Shown piece after piece: positions 44,838 to 54,128 of a DNA stretch of 64,000 bases; within the stretch, counting starts at the first letter, position 1, and every line of letters begins with the position of its first letter. Under the pieces are notes generated by a model that worked only from the letters and a program-made list of their open reading frames with translations, did no database searches and was not told the DNA's origin. A program made the translations under genes and the position numbers. Source of the stretch: an uncultured cyanobacterium (lineage in GTDB: Bacteria; Cyanobacteriota; Cyanobacteriia; PCC-6307; Cyanobiaceae); the NCBI GenBank assembly GCA_903858015.1, contig CAIOGZ010000009.1:1-64000 (forward strand). Direction: 5' to 3'.

Positions 44838-45904
44838 TCCCGCTCCGGTCGATCGACCAGCGCCGGCCCCTCAACCAGCTCCGGCCCAGCAGCCAGGCCA
44901 GGACGCCAAAGCTGGGCCCGGCGATTGATCAGCACAACGGACACCAGAGCCAGGCCAGCACCGACCCATTGGAGCGGATCGAGCCTTTCTTCGAGCAACA
45001 GCAAGCCACAGAGCAGGGCAAACACCGGGGTGAGAAAGGTGAGGGCCGTGAAGCCGGTGAGATCGCCGCGGCTGGCAAAGCTGAAGAAGAGTCCATAGGC
45101 CAGGGCACTGCCGAACAGGGAGGCGTAGGCCATCAGGCCCCAGTCGAGGGCGCTCCAGGCCGGCCGCAGGGCCGCGAGCACGGTGGCGGCGGATCCATGC
45201 GGGGCCAAAGCGGGCCGCAGCAGGGTGGCCAGCAGCAGCGGCAGGCCGCCCAGCAGCATGTGCCAGCCGGTCACGGCCAGCGGATCGCTGCGGCGGCTGG
45301 CGTAGCGGCAGAGCACGGTTCCGACCGCCATCGCCGCAGCGGCCCCCAACATCCAAGCCTCGCCGTGGCTCCAGGGCCGTAACCCTTCGACCACCGGACC
45401 CTCCAGCCACCACTGCCGCAGCAGCTGCGGCGGCAGCCCGAGGCACAGGATGCCGACCAGGCCCAGCAACAGCCCTAACCAGCCGATCGGGTTGATCGCC
45501 TCGCCAAACACCGCCCGGGCCAACAGCGCCACCAACAGGGGCTGGGAATCGATCAACACCGACCCCAGACCCGCACCGGTCTGGCCGAGGCCCTGGGCGA
45601 GCAGGGCCTGGAACAGGGCGCCATCCACCAGGGCGAATAGCACCAACGCCGCCCGATCGGCCGGATCGACCCGCAGCGATCGCCCCAGCAGGCGGGCCGC
45701 CAGCAGCAGCACCAGCCCCGCCGGCAGCAAGCGCAGGCTGGCCAGCAGCAGGGGATCGGCACCGGCCAGCAGCGGTTTCATCGCCGCCATCGCCGTGCCC
45801 CAGAGGGCGAAGGGCAACAGCATCAGCGGCCAGCGCAGCAGGGGGGAAAGGGGGGCAGCCGGGTTGGCCTGGACCATGGAGAGGGGGGAGGGGCGTTCGA
45901 CCAC
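44834..45904 (-). CDS. EamA/DMT-family transporter
   Basis: A 356-residue protein (GTG 45904; ATG 45877 is an equally good start) with ten hydrophobic segments in two EamA halves. PFALWGTAMAAMKPLL begins the first and GLMAYASLFGSALAYGLFFS with LLLEERLDPLQWVGAGLALV ends the second, the usual pattern of drug/metabolite exporters. A short Glu/Pro-rich tail follows. Substrate unknown. It is divergent from sppA. Confidence 0.9.
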   Translation of the reverse strand: MVERPSPLSMVQANPAAPLSPLLRWPLMLLPFALWGTAMAAMKPLLAGADPLLLASLRLLPAGLVLLLAARLLGRSLRVDPADRAALVLFALVDGALFQALLAQGLGQTGAGLGSVLIDSQPLLVALLARAVFGEAINPIGWLGLLLGLVGILCLGLPPQLLRQWWLEGPVVEGLRPWSHGEAWMLGAAAAMAVGTVLCRYASRRSDPLAVTGWHMLLGGLPLLLATLLRPALAPHGSAATVLAALRPAWSALDWGLMAYASLFGSALAYGLFFSFASRGDLTGFTALTFLTPVFALLCGLLLLEERLDPLQWVGAGLALVSVVLINRRAQLWRPGLAAGPELVEGPALVDRPERE

Positions 45905-45958
45905 CGGCGGGCCAAAGGCGGCTCTCTTTTTAAGATTCGCTCACCCCTCCCCGAACCC

Positions 45959-46771
45959 ATGCCCTGGCCCTGGCGCCGAAAGACCCGCCGCACCCTGGCG
46001 CGGGTCGTGATCGAGGGACCGATCGGTGCTCCCACCCGCACCCGGGTGCTGAAGGCCCTCGATCAGGTGCGCCAGCGGCAATGCCCCGCCCTGCTGCTGC
46101 GGCTCGACACCCCGGGCGGCACCGTGGGGGACAGCCAGGAGATCCATGCCGCCCTGCTGCGCCTGCGCGAAAACGGTTGCCGCGTCGTGGCCAGCTTCGG
46201 CAACATCTCCGCCTCCGGCGGCGTCTACTTGGGGGTGGCCGCCGAGCGGATCGTGGCCAATCCCGGCACGATCACCGGATCGATCGGGGTCATCCTGCGC
46301 GGCAACGACCTTTCCCAACTGCTGGAGCGCCTTGGCGTCCGCTTTGACACCGTGAAAAGCGGCATCTACAAAGACATTCTCTCGCCAGATCGGGCCCTCA
46401 GCGAGGCGGAGCGGGGTGTGCTCCAGGATCTCATCGATTCGAGTTACGGGCAGTTTGTGGAGGCCGTGGCAACGGGTCGGGGCTTGGAGCAGGACGTGGT
46501 ACGCCGCTTTGCCGATGGGCGGGTGTTCAGCGGAGCCCAGGCCCAGCAGCTGGGCCTGGTCGATGAACTCGGCGATGAGGAGCGGGCCCGGAGGCTGGCC
46601 ATGGAGCTGGCCGGCCTCAATCCAGACAGCAGCCCCACCGTGACCTACGGCCAGACGCCTGGCCGGCTGACCCGATTGCTGCCCGGCCGCAACCTGCTGG
46701 AGGCGATCGCCACGGCGCTGCGGCTTGAGCTGGCCTGGGCCGGCCAGCCCCTCTGGCTGTACCGGCCATGA
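45959..46771 (+). CDS. sppA: Signal peptide peptidase SppA
   Basis: A 270-residue serine protease of the S49 family that degrades cleaved signal peptides. The core is RLDTPGGTVGDSQEI, the nucleophile Ser in GNISASGGVYLGVAAE, then ANPGTITGSIGVI and the general base Lys in VKSGIYKDILSP. It is the short single-domain form, with no clear N-terminal membrane anchor in the called sequence. Stop overlaps aroH (ATGA). Confidence 0.93.
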   Translation: MPWPWRRKTRRTLARVVIEGPIGAPTRTRVLKALDQVRQRQCPALLLRLDTPGGTVGDSQEIHAALLRLRENGCRVVASFGNISASGGVYLGVAAERIVANPGTITGSIGVILRGNDLSQLLERLGVRFDTVKSGIYKDILSPDRALSEAERGVLQDLIDSSYGQFVEAVATGRGLEQDVVRRFADGRVFSGAQAQQLGLVDELGDEERARRLAMELAGLNPDSSPTVTYGQTPGRLTRLLPGRNLLEAIATALRLELAWAGQPLWLYRP

Positions 46772-47151
46772 GCGGCGATAGCGGCTATGCGCTGCGGGCC
46801 CTGCGGGGTGCCACCACCGCCAGCGCCAACACGGCGGCGGCGATCAGCGAAGCCGTGGCCGAATTGATCGAAGCCTTGGTGGGCCGCAATGGTCTGGAGG
46901 GCCCCCGGGTGCTGTCGGTCACCTTCTCGGTCACGGCCGACTTGGATGCCTGCTTCCCGGCGGCCATCGCCCGCCGCCGGCCCGATTGGGACACCGTGGC
47001 GCTGCTCGACTGCCAACAAATGGCTGTGGCGGGCGACCTCGATCGCTGCATCCGCCTGCTGGCCCACGCCTGGCTGCCGGCGGAGCAGCAGGTGATTCAC
47101 GTGTATCTGCGGGAGGCCTGCCGGCTGCGGCCCGACCGGGCCCTGGGCTGA
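46768..47151 (+). CDS. aroH: Chorismate mutase, AroH type
   Basis: This enzyme turns chorismate into prephenate for Phe and Tyr synthesis. The 127-residue product is of the trimeric AroH class: LRALRGATTASANTAAAISE with the active-site Arg, LSVTFSVTADLDACFPA, and a C-terminal HVYLREACRLRPD. Coupled to sppA by a four-base overlap. Confidence 0.93.
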   Translation: MSGDSGYALRALRGATTASANTAAAISEAVAELIEALVGRNGLEGPRVLSVTFSVTADLDACFPAAIARRRPDWDTVALLDCQQMAVAGDLDRCIRLLAHAWLPAEQQVIHVYLREACRLRPDRALG

Positions 47152-47242
47152 ACCCCGGCTCGGCCAGCTCCCCCGCCGACCACTGGGCGGGCGGCCGATC
47201 GGTGCGCCTGCAGAGAATCAAGGGCCCAGCTGCCTGGCCCCC

Positions 47243-47905
47243 ATGCCCACGCCCAAGCCTTTGCGGGCGATCCGTTCCAGCCTCAGTGGCGTCGCCAGGG
47301 CGGGCCAAGCTTCCCTGATCCGGCGGGCCAGCGGCCTGGCGGCCGCCACCGGCTTGGCCCTGGCGGCGGCGATCCAGGGGGGCGGCGGCAGCCTCGGCCT
47401 GCCTGGCAGCGGCGGCGCGGCCCAGGCCCAGGGCACCTCGGGCCTGGTCGAATTTCGCTGGGACAACAATAAGGATTACAATAAACTCTATTTCTTTCTC
47501 ACGAATACGATCCGGTTGCAGCGATCCGATTATTATCTAATTTTGCGGCCCAAGGATCGCAGGACAGCCATCCTCAAGCTCACGATCAGCATCCCTGATT
47601 ACTTCGATGCCAAGATCGAAGCCAAGCGGATCCAGCTCTGCCGCATGAGCAGCGGTGGCATGACCAAGCGCACCCGCTGCGAGCAGAAGATCCCCGCCAC
47701 GATTGAGGTGAGCCCCAACGGCAAGGCGATCGAGATCTTCCCGGATACCCCCGTGCCGGTCGACGGCACCGTGGGCGTGCTGATGACCCTGTTCAATCCC
47801 TTCAATGCGGGGATGTATCAGTTCAATGCCCTGGCCCAGGCCCCCGGCGAGGTGCCGATCTCGGGCTACCTGGGCAGCTGGCTGATCCAGATCGATCCCA
47901 ACTGA
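47243..47905 (+). CDS. DUF2808 secreted protein
   Basis: A 220-residue protein with a long signal region (hydrophobic part about 30-47, cleavage near AQAQ at 60-63). The mature part is the cyanobacterial DUF2808: VEFRWDNNKDYNKLYFFLTN, RSDYYLILRPKDRRTAILKL, SIPDYFDAKI and a C-terminal LGSWLIQID. The central part uses more AT-rich codons than its neighbours. Function unknown. It stands upstream of rpmH. Confidence 0.88.
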   Translation: MPTPKPLRAIRSSLSGVARAGQASLIRRASGLAAATGLALAAAIQGGGGSLGLPGSGGAAQAQGTSGLVEFRWDNNKDYNKLYFFLTNTIRLQRSDYYLILRPKDRRTAILKLTISIPDYFDAKIEAKRIQLCRMSSGGMTKRTRCEQKIPATIEVSPNGKAIEIFPDTPVPVDGTVGVLMTLFNPFNAGMYQFNALAQAPGEVPISGYLGSWLIQIDPN

Positions 47906-47951
47906 GCCCAGGCCCCTGCCTGATAGGGTGGCGGGCTGAGCAGCCAACGCC

Positions 47952-48089
47952 ATGACGAAGCGCACCCTGGAAGGAACGAGCCGCAAACGCAAGCGGGTGT
48001 CTGGCTTTCGGGTGCGCATGCGCAGCCACACCGGCCGCCGCGTGATCCGGGCCCGCCGCAGCCGAGGCCGGGCCCGCCTGGCGGTCTGA
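47952..48089 (+). CDS. rpmH: 50S ribosomal protein L34
   Basis: A 45-residue, very basic protein: [20 protein letters not shown] is followed by the L34 signature [20 protein letters not shown]. It is too short for most gene lists at a 60-codon limit. It precedes rnpA by 17 bases, the order almost universal in bacteria. Confidence 0.97.
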   Translation: MTKRTLEGTSRKRKRVSGFRVRMRSHTGRRVIRARRSRGRARLAV

Positions 48090-48106
48090 GCCTGGCGGCG
48101 CCCCCG

Positions 48107-48487
48107 GTGGCCCTGCCGCCCCAACACCGGCTGCGGGGCCAGCGAGCCTTTGATCGGCTCTACCGGCAAGGGCGCCGCTTCCAAGGTGAGTTGATCGTGC
48201 TGAGGTTGCTGCCGGCGTTGCCTGCCCTGCTGCCCTGCAGCGACCGGGGCCGGCCCCAGGGTGCTTGGCGTTGTGCCGTGGTGGTGAGCAGCAAAGTGAG
48301 CAAGCGGGCGGTTCGCCGCAACCGCCTGCGCCGCCTGCTCCACGGCCACCTGCTCGCCGCCGCGCCGGCCTCGGTTACCCCCCAATGGCTGCTGCTGAGC
48401 CTCAAACCGGAAGCCGCCCTGGCCTGCGAGCAGCGCCTGCTGGAAGAATGCGATGAGATCTTGCGTAAGGCAGGCCTGCTTCGATGA
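48107..48487 (+). CDS. rnpA: Ribonuclease P protein component
   Basis: RnpA helps the RNase P RNA cut tRNA 5' leaders. The 126-residue product (GTG start) opens with PQHRLRGQRAFDRLYRQGRR and carries the RNA-binding signature VVSSKVSKRAVRRNRLRRLL. Stop overlaps the PH-domain gene (ATGA). Confidence 0.95.
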   Translation: MALPPQHRLRGQRAFDRLYRQGRRFQGELIVLRLLPALPALLPCSDRGRPQGAWRCAVVVSSKVSKRAVRRNRLRRLLHGHLLAAAPASVTPQWLLLSLKPEAALACEQRLLEECDEILRKAGLLR

Positions 48488-49017
48488 TCGTCAATCCATC
48501 TCCTGAGCCTGCTGCGCCCTCCGCCGCAGCCCAGCCCGCCGCAACTCAGCCCGTAACCAAGCCCGCCGCCCCAGCTCCCGCCGAGCCCGCCAAGGGGTCG
48601 AGCGGCGAAACCGTGTTTTACGAAGGTGGGCCCGCCCGCGGCGACCTGATCCTCAGCCTGCTGATCGGGCTGACGCTGATCGGCCTGCCGATCGCGATCG
48701 GTTCGATCGTGCGGGCCCTGTGGCTGCGTTACCGCATCACCAGCCGCCGCATTTCGGTGAGCGGCGGCTGGTTAGGCCGCGACCGCACCCAGGTGGTCTA
48801 TGCCCAGATCCGCGAGGTTCTATCGGTGCCCCGGGGCTTTGGAGCCTGGGGCGACATGGTGCTGGTGCTCAACGACGGCAGCAGGCTGGAGATGCGCTCG
48901 GTGCCCCGCTTCCGCGAGTTGGAGGCCTACATCGAAGCGCGCCGCCAGGCCAGCCCGGCCAGCGGTAGCACCAAGCCAGCTCCCGGGTTCGGGGATACGA
49001 CCCGCGCCAGCGCCTGA
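48484..49017 (+). CDS. PH-domain (bPH2) membrane protein
   Basis: A 177-residue protein. After a Pro/Ala/Thr-rich stretch (1-40) it has a hydrophobic hairpin (LILSLLIGLTLIGLPIAIGS) and a PH fold (LRYRITSRRISVSGGWLG, TQVVYAQIREVLSVPRGF, GDMVLVLNDGSRLEMRSVPR). Its place between rnpA and yidC is typical of picocyanobacteria and hints at a role in membrane protein insertion, which is not proven. Confidence 0.88.
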   Translation: MIVNPSPEPAAPSAAAQPAATQPVTKPAAPAPAEPAKGSSGETVFYEGGPARGDLILSLLIGLTLIGLPIAIGSIVRALWLRYRITSRRISVSGGWLGRDRTQVVYAQIREVLSVPRGFGAWGDMVLVLNDGSRLEMRSVPRFRELEAYIEARRQASPASGSTKPAPGFGDTTRASA

Positions 49018-49083
49018 TTGCCGCCGTCGCTCGGGCACACTGGCCCTGGCCCAGCCCCACCGTTCCCCAAGCCCCGCCCCGCC

Positions 49084-50214
49084 GTGATCGGCTACATCTC
49101 CGACAACCTGCTGCTCCCAATCCTGGATTTCTTCTACGGATTGGTGCCCAGCTATGGCCTGGCGATCGTCGCCCTCACGGTGGTGATCCGCCTGGCCCTG
49201 TTCCCGCTGAGCGCCGGGTCGATCCGCAATGCCCGCCGCATGCGCATCGCCCAGCCGGTGATGCAGCAGCGCCAGGCTGAAATCAAAACCAAATACGCCA
49301 ACAACCCCACCAAGCAACAGGAGGAGCTGGGCAAGCTGATGAAGGAGTTCGGCAGCCCCCTGGCGGGCTGTCTGCCCCTGGTGGTGCAGATGCCGATCCT
49401 GTTCGCCCTGTTTGCGACCCTGCGGGGGTCCCCCTTCGCCGATGTGCCCTACAGCTTCAACCTCAAGGTGCTGCCGGCCGACCAGATCGCGGTGGTGGAG
49501 CCCAAGCCGTTCAACACCCCCAGCCACTCGATCTTCGTTACCGCCACCAGCCACCTGCCGGTGATCGGCACCCTGGAGAAGGGCAACAAGCTCGGGGTGG
49601 GCGACCAGGACACCGCGGCACTCCACACCCGCGATGGCAACAGCTTTGCCTCGGTGCTCGCCGGCGTCGACAACGGCGACGCCTTCCAACCCCACTGGGC
49701 CGTGACCAAGGGCGATGCGGTGGTGAGCGTCGATGCCGGCGGCACGATCACCGCCCTGGCCCCCGGTGACGCCACCGTGGAGGCCACCATCCCCGGCCTG
49801 GCCGCCCGCAGCGGCTTCCTGTTCATCAAGGCCCTCGGCCAGGTCGGCTTCATGACCGATGGGGCCGTCAATTGGGACATTGCCATCTTGGTGGCGGCCT
49901 TCGGAGCCTCCCTGTTCATCTCCCAGATCCTCTCCGGCATGGGCATGCCGGTCAATCCCCAGCAATCCACCGCCAACAAGATCACGCCGGTGATGATCAC
50001 GGCGATGTTCCTGTTCTTCCCCCTGCCAGCCGGGGTCTTGCTCTACATGGTGGTGGCCAACGTCTTCCAGGCCCTGCAGACCTGGATCCTGAGCCGCGAG
50101 AGCCTGCCCGAGAACCTCCAGCAGATCCTCGACAAGCAGATGGCCCAGACGGCCACCGTCAGCGCCACTGCTGGCGGCGATCGACTGCCGTTCGAACCCA
50201 AGGGCCGCAAATGA
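49084..50214 (+). CDS. yidC: Membrane protein insertase YidC
   Basis: YidC/Oxa1/Alb3 inserts proteins into the plasma and thylakoid membranes. The GTG at 49084 gives 376 residues. Family core: [60 protein letters not shown] and the late [20 protein letters not shown]. Between the second and third core segments lies an insert of about 120 residues (about 138-257) whose second half, [20 protein letters not shown] and [12 protein letters not shown], looks like a Big_2 Ig-like domain. Stop overlaps the next gene (ATGA). Confidence 0.95.
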   Translation: MIGYISDNLLLPILDFFYGLVPSYGLAIVALTVVIRLALFPLSAGSIRNARRMRIAQPVMQQRQAEIKTKYANNPTKQQEELGKLMKEFGSPLAGCLPLVVQMPILFALFATLRGSPFADVPYSFNLKVLPADQIAVVEPKPFNTPSHSIFVTATSHLPVIGTLEKGNKLGVGDQDTAALHTRDGNSFASVLAGVDNGDAFQPHWAVTKGDAVVSVDAGGTITALAPGDATVEATIPGLAARSGFLFIKALGQVGFMTDGAVNWDIAILVAAFGASLFISQILSGMGMPVNPQQSTANKITPVMITAMFLFFPLPAGVLLYMVVANVFQALQTWILSRESLPENLQQILDKQMAQTATVSATAGGDRLPFEPKGRK

Positions 50215-50738
50215 CGGCGACGCCGCTGAGGCCCTTCTCCTTGCCGGAGTTGAGGCAGCTGGCGGGGGGACGCCGCTGGGATGTGGACCAGCCGATCAGC
50301 GGCCTCGACAGCCTGACACCGGTGCGCGGCAGCCTGCGGATCCTGCACCATGGCGGCGTGCTCGACCTGGAGACCAGGGTCGACACGATCGTCACCCTGC
50401 GCTGCGACCGCTGCCTGAATCACTTCAACCACAGCCTGCGGGCCGAAGCCCACGAATTGCTTGAACTGGCCCCCGAGCCAGGCGATGCTCTCCCCAGCAG
50501 CGCGGCTGGAACCAACCTCAGCCCAGCCGACCTGGTGCCGAGCGGCGACGACCTCGATGACCGCCTCGATCCCCAAGGCTTGTTTGATCCGGAGCTCTGG
50601 CTATTCGAGCAGCTGAGTCTGCGGCTGCCCCTGGTCAGCCGCTGTGGCAGCGACTGCGCCGGCCCGGCCACCTGGAGCAGCAGCGGCGCCGGCCAAGACC
50701 CCCGCTGGGCGGCCCTGGCCCGATTGCAGGGGAGCTGA
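50211..50738 (+). CDS. DUF177/YceD-like protein
   Basis: A 175-residue protein with the DUF177 core: [20 protein letters not shown], the Cys pair [14 protein letters not shown], and later [20 protein letters not shown] with a second Cys pair CGSDCAG. In plants and cyanobacteria relatives are linked to 23S rRNA maturation; in other bacteria the gene sits with rpmF. Coupled to yidC by a four-base overlap. Confidence 0.87.
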   Translation: MTATPLRPFSLPELRQLAGGRRWDVDQPISGLDSLTPVRGSLRILHHGGVLDLETRVDTIVTLRCDRCLNHFNHSLRAEAHELLELAPEPGDALPSSAAGTNLSPADLVPSGDDLDDRLDPQGLFDPELWLFEQLSLRLPLVSRCGSDCAGPATWSSSGAGQDPRWAALARLQGS

Positions 50739-50748
50739 GCCCGCTGCC

Positions 50749-52308
50749 ATGGCCCCATCCCTAGCCGACCAGCTGGATCTGCTGATCCGCTCCAGGGTGC
50801 CGATTGTGTGGATCCGCAGCCTCGAAGAAGAACGGGTCGAGGTGCTGCTGGAGCGGGCGGCCCTGCGCTTGGGGTCCCGCCCGCTTTTCCGTTGGGACTT
50901 CATCAGTGGTCTGCGGGGAGCCCCGGGCCGCGATGGCGAGGCCAGCCGCAATCCGATGGCCGCCCTGGAGCTGCTGGCGGCCCTGCCCCAGGACCAGGGC
51001 GCCATCCTGCTGCTCAAGGATTTCCATCGCTACAGCGACGATGCCGGCATCTGCCGGCGGCTGCGCAACCTGGCCACCGACCTGCGCCAACGGCCCCACA
51101 CCCTGGTGATCACGGCCCCGGAATGGCGGCTGCCGCCGGAGCTCGAAGACAGCATCACCGTGCTGGATCTGCCCCTGCCCGATGGCGGAGAGATCGCCCG
51201 GCTGCTGGCCGGGATCGCTGCAGCCAGTGGTGAACCGTTGGAGCCGGCGGTGCTGGCGGCCCTGGCTACGGCCTGCCATGGCCTCAGCGAGCAACGGGTG
51301 CGCCAGCTGGCGGCCCGGGCCCTGGCCCAGCGGGGGCGGTTGGGGGCCGCCGACCTGGCGGAGGTGCTGGAGGAAAAGCGCCAGGCGATCGCCCGCAGCG
51401 AGCTGCTGGAGTACTGCCCCAGCGAAGCCAGCCCGGCCGATATCGGCGGCCTTGAGGCGCTCAAACACTGGCTGGAGCAACGCCATCGGGCCTTCGGCGA
51501 GGAGGCCCGCCGCTATGGCCTACCCCTGCCGCGGGGCGTGCTGCTGGTGGGGCCCCAGGGCACGGGCAAATCGCTCACCGCCCGGGCGATCGCCCACAGC
51601 TGGGGCATGCCCTTGCTGCGGCTCGATGTGGGGCGGCTGTTCGCCGGCCTGGTGGGAGCCAGCGAAGCGCGCACCCGCGAGATGATTCAACGGGCCGAAG
51701 CGATGGCACCCTGCGTGCTCTGGATCGACGAAATCGACAAAGGCTTCGGCTTGGGCCTGGGGGGCGGCAGCGATGGCCGTAGCGATGGCGGCACCAGCCA
51801 GCGGGTGCTGGCCAGCGTGCTCACCTGGATGGCGGAGAAAACCAGCGCCGTGTTCGTGGTCGCTACCGCCAATGCGGTGGAACGGCTACCGGCGGAGCTG
51901 CTGCGCAAGGGGCGCTTCGATGAAATCTTTCTGCTCGAACTGCCAGGCCCGCGCGAACGGCTGGCGATCCTCGACCTGCAGCTGCGGCGCCGCCGCTCCA
52001 GCCACGCCATCCCGCTGGAGGTGCTGGTGGACCGCACGGCGGGCTTCTCCGGCGCTGAACTGGAGCAGACCGTGATCGAAGCCATGCACCTGGCCTTCGC
52101 CGAGGGCCGCGAACCGGGCGAGGCCGACCTGATCGCCGCCGCCAGCCAGGTGGTGCCGCTATCGCGCACCGCCAGGGAGCAACTGGAAGCCTTGCGCCAG
52201 TGGGCCAGCAGCGGCCGGGCCCGACCCGCCTCGCTGCCAGGCAGCGGTGGACCAGGCAGCGGTGGACCAGGCAGCGGTGGACCAGGCAGGGATGTAACAG
52301 AGACGTGA
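50749..52308 (+). CDS. ycf46: Ycf46-type AAA ATPase
   Basis: A 519-residue cytoplasmic ATPase conserved in cyanobacteria and plastids. The N-terminal half (1-250) is the degenerate Ycf46 domain (LDLLIRSRVPIVWIRSLEEE). The AAA module has Walker A GPQGTGKS, Walker B CVLWIDEIDKGF and AELLRKGRFDEIFLLELPG with the arginine finger. It has been linked to CO2 uptake and photosynthesis regulation. The last 20 residues are GSGGP repeats. ATG 50749 follows the DUF177 stop by ten bases. Confidence 0.92.
   Translation: MAPSLADQLDLLIRSRVPIVWIRSLEEERVEVLLERAALRLGSRPLFRWDFISGLRGAPGRDGEASRNPMAALELLAALPQDQGAILLLKDFHRYSDDAGICRRLRNLATDLRQRPHTLVITAPEWRLPPELEDSITVLDLPLPDGGEIARLLAGIAAASGEPLEPAVLAALATACHGLSEQRVRQLAARALAQRGRLGAADLAEVLEEKRQAIARSELLEYCPSEASPADIGGLEALKHWLEQRHRAFGEEARRYGLPLPRGVLLVGPQGTGKSLTARAIAHSWGMPLLRLDVGRLFAGLVGASEARTREMIQRAEAMAPCVLWIDEIDKGFGLGLGGGSDGRSDGGTSQRVLASVLTWMAEKTSAVFVVATANAVERLPAELLRKGRFDEIFLLELPGPRERLAILDLQLRRRRSSHAIPLEVLVDRTAGFSGAELEQTVIEAMHLAFAEGREPGEADLIAAASQVVPLSRTAREQLEALRQWASSGRARPASLPGSGGPGSGGPGSGGPGRDVTET
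52237..52290 (+). repeat. 15-base tandem repeat at the 3' end of ycf46
   Basis: Three and a half copies of CCAGGCAGCGGTGGA, perfect in the first three, encode PGSGG units just before the stop. Copy-number change would keep the frame. Confidence 0.92.
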
Positions 52309-52396
52309 AGTTCCCGGACAACCCGTAACAACACGGCGCCTGCAGCGATTGAGCTCGAAGCAGCGGCGATACCTTCACGTCAGTAGCAGCTGCCGC

Positions 52397-52570
52397 GTGA
52401 CCCCCACCCCCCAGCCCCGCCGTGAATTTGCTAGCCAGTTGGCCGTGGCTTGTCTCGGTGCCGGGGTCGTCACAAGCCTGGCGGTGGCCCAGGGCCAGGA
52501 TCCCTTCACCGCCCTCGGCATCACGCTGTTTTCAGCCGTGGCCGCCGTGCTGGTGGGTCAGATTCTCTGA
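52397..52570 (+). CDS. Small membrane protein, 57 residues
   Basis: GTG 52397 opens a 57-codon frame: a charged start (TPTPQPRREFASQLAVAC), one helix (GAGVVTSLAVAQ) and a second (FTALGITLFSAVAAVLVGQIL). It reads as a small two-helix membrane protein of a type common in picocyanobacteria; function unknown. A further 16 codons are open upstream, but they look like noise. Confidence 0.6.
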   Translation: MTPTPQPRREFASQLAVACLGAGVVTSLAVAQGQDPFTALGITLFSAVAAVLVGQIL

Positions 52571-52624
52571 TTCGATCGGCCTGGCAGCCACAGCTGGCAT
52601 GCTTGGGAACGCCACGATCCCCCC

Positions 52625-53863
52625 TTGACGGACCCAGCGAGGCCAAGACCGGCAGCCAGCGACCCCGCCGGCGGGCTGCGCAGCCTGATGCCAGCCCTGG
52701 CCCACAAGACCTACTTCAACTACGGCGGCCAGGGGCCCCTGCCCACCCCCTCGTTGGAAGCGATCCAGCGCAGTTGGGGCACCATCCAGGAGCTGGGGCC
52801 GTTCACCAGCAGCGTCTGGCCCTATGTGGCCAGCACCGTGGCCGGCCTGCGCCGCCGCCTGGCCGATTGGTGCGGTGTGCCGCCCGAACGGCTGGCCTTC
52901 ACCGAAAACGTCACCAGTGGCTGCGTACTGCCGCTTTGGGGGCTGCCCTGGCAGGCGGGCGATCAACTGCTGATCAGCGATGCCGAGCATCCTGGTGTGG
53001 TAGCCGCCTGCCGGGAGCTGGCCCAGCGCCAGGGTTTGGGCCTGGCCAGCCTGCCGGTCCAGGCCGCCCAGGGCTCCCTAGCGGAGGCCACCACCAGCGT
53101 GCTGGAGGCCCTGGAGCGCAGCCTCACCCCCCGCACGCGCCTGGTGGTGCTCTCGCACCTGCTCTGGAACAGCGGCCAGCTGATGCCGATCGCCGCCGTG
53201 GCGGCCCGGCTCGCCGTTCATCCCAACCGGCCCTGGCTGCTGGTCGATGGGGCCCAGTCGCTCGGCAGTGTGCCCGTGGCCGAGGCCGCCGCTGCCGCCG
53301 ACATCTACGCCTGCACCGGCCACAAATGGTGTTGCGGCCCCGAAGGGCTGGGGGTGGTGGCTCTCTCGCAACGGCTGTTGAGCGAAGCAAGGCCCACCCT
53401 GATCGGCTGGCGCAGCCTGGCCAATGAGGACAGCGGCACGGCGACCTTTCACAGCGATGGCCGCCGTTTTGAAGTGGCCACCTCCTGCACCCCGCTATTT
53501 GCAGGCCTCGACAGCTCCCTCTCCCTGCTGGAGCGCGAGGGGGATGGGCTGGCCCGCCTCAGCGTGATCCAGCAGCGCAGCGCAGCGCTGTGGAACGGCC
53601 TGCAGCGGATCGCTGCGGTGCAGACCCTGCTGGGCCAGCCGCCCCCGGCCGGCCTGGTGAGCTTCACGCTGGCCGGCCACGAGCCGGCCGCAGTGGTGGA
53701 GCAGCTCGGCCAGCGCGGCCTCTGGTTGCGCAACCTGCCTGAGCCCAGCTGCCTGCGGGCCTGCACCCACATCACCACCAGCGAGGCGGACGTTGAAGCC
53801 CTGCTAGAAGCCCTGCAGCAGCTGGGCGCCGGCCGCTCCGGGCCGGTGGCCGGGCAGGGCTGA
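52625..53863 (+). CDS. Class V aminotransferase (PLP-dependent)
   Basis: A 412-residue enzyme (TTG start) of the NifS/isopenicillin-epimerase group. Cofactor region: FTENVTSGCVLPLWGL, SDAEHPGVVAACREL, LLVDGAQSLGSVPV and the Schiff-base Lys in ACTGHKWCCGPEGLGVV. No Cys in the loop position typical of cysteine desulfurases was identified, so a desulfurase role is not claimed; cyanobacterial relatives include a Cys/cystine lyase-like group. Substrate unknown. Confidence 0.87.
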   Translation: MTDPARPRPAASDPAGGLRSLMPALAHKTYFNYGGQGPLPTPSLEAIQRSWGTIQELGPFTSSVWPYVASTVAGLRRRLADWCGVPPERLAFTENVTSGCVLPLWGLPWQAGDQLLISDAEHPGVVAACRELAQRQGLGLASLPVQAAQGSLAEATTSVLEALERSLTPRTRLVVLSHLLWNSGQLMPIAAVAARLAVHPNRPWLLVDGAQSLGSVPVAEAAAAADIYACTGHKWCCGPEGLGVVALSQRLLSEARPTLIGWRSLANEDSGTATFHSDGRRFEVATSCTPLFAGLDSSLSLLEREGDGLARLSVIQQRSAALWNGLQRIAAVQTLLGQPPPAGLVSFTLAGHEPAAVVEQLGQRGLWLRNLPEPSCLRACTHITTSEADVEALLEALQQLGAGRSGPVAGQG

Positions 53864-54013
53864 AGCGATCTGGGCAGGGCCGGCGGCAGCAGCCAGCAAG
53901 CCAGCTAGGGCTGAAGGCAGGCGGGCAGGGCTGAAGCTCTATCCGGGCCAGGTCCGGCGGTAGCCAGCCAGGGTGAAGGCTGCTGCAGCGGTGGCGAGCC
54001 AACCGCCGCCAGC

Positions 54014-54048
54014 AAAAAGGGGCCCCCAAGGGGCCCCCAAGGGGCCCC
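54014..54048 (-). terminator. Terminator-like GGGGCCCC repeat downstream of aqpZ
   Basis: Read on the minus strand: three GGGGCCCC blocks parted by TTG, then TTTTT (54018-54014). Each block is self-complementary, so several hairpins with a TTG-type loop can form before the T run. It lies about 80 bases past the aqpZ stop. Read forward it is a 12-base tandem repeat, GGGGCCCCCAAG. Confidence 0.68.
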
Positions 54049-54128
54049 AAAACTCGGTTCGAAGCTGCGGATCCCTGCGGTGGAGGGAGCGGCTCAGCGA
54101 AGCGCTGGCGTTTGCTGCTGTCGAGCGT

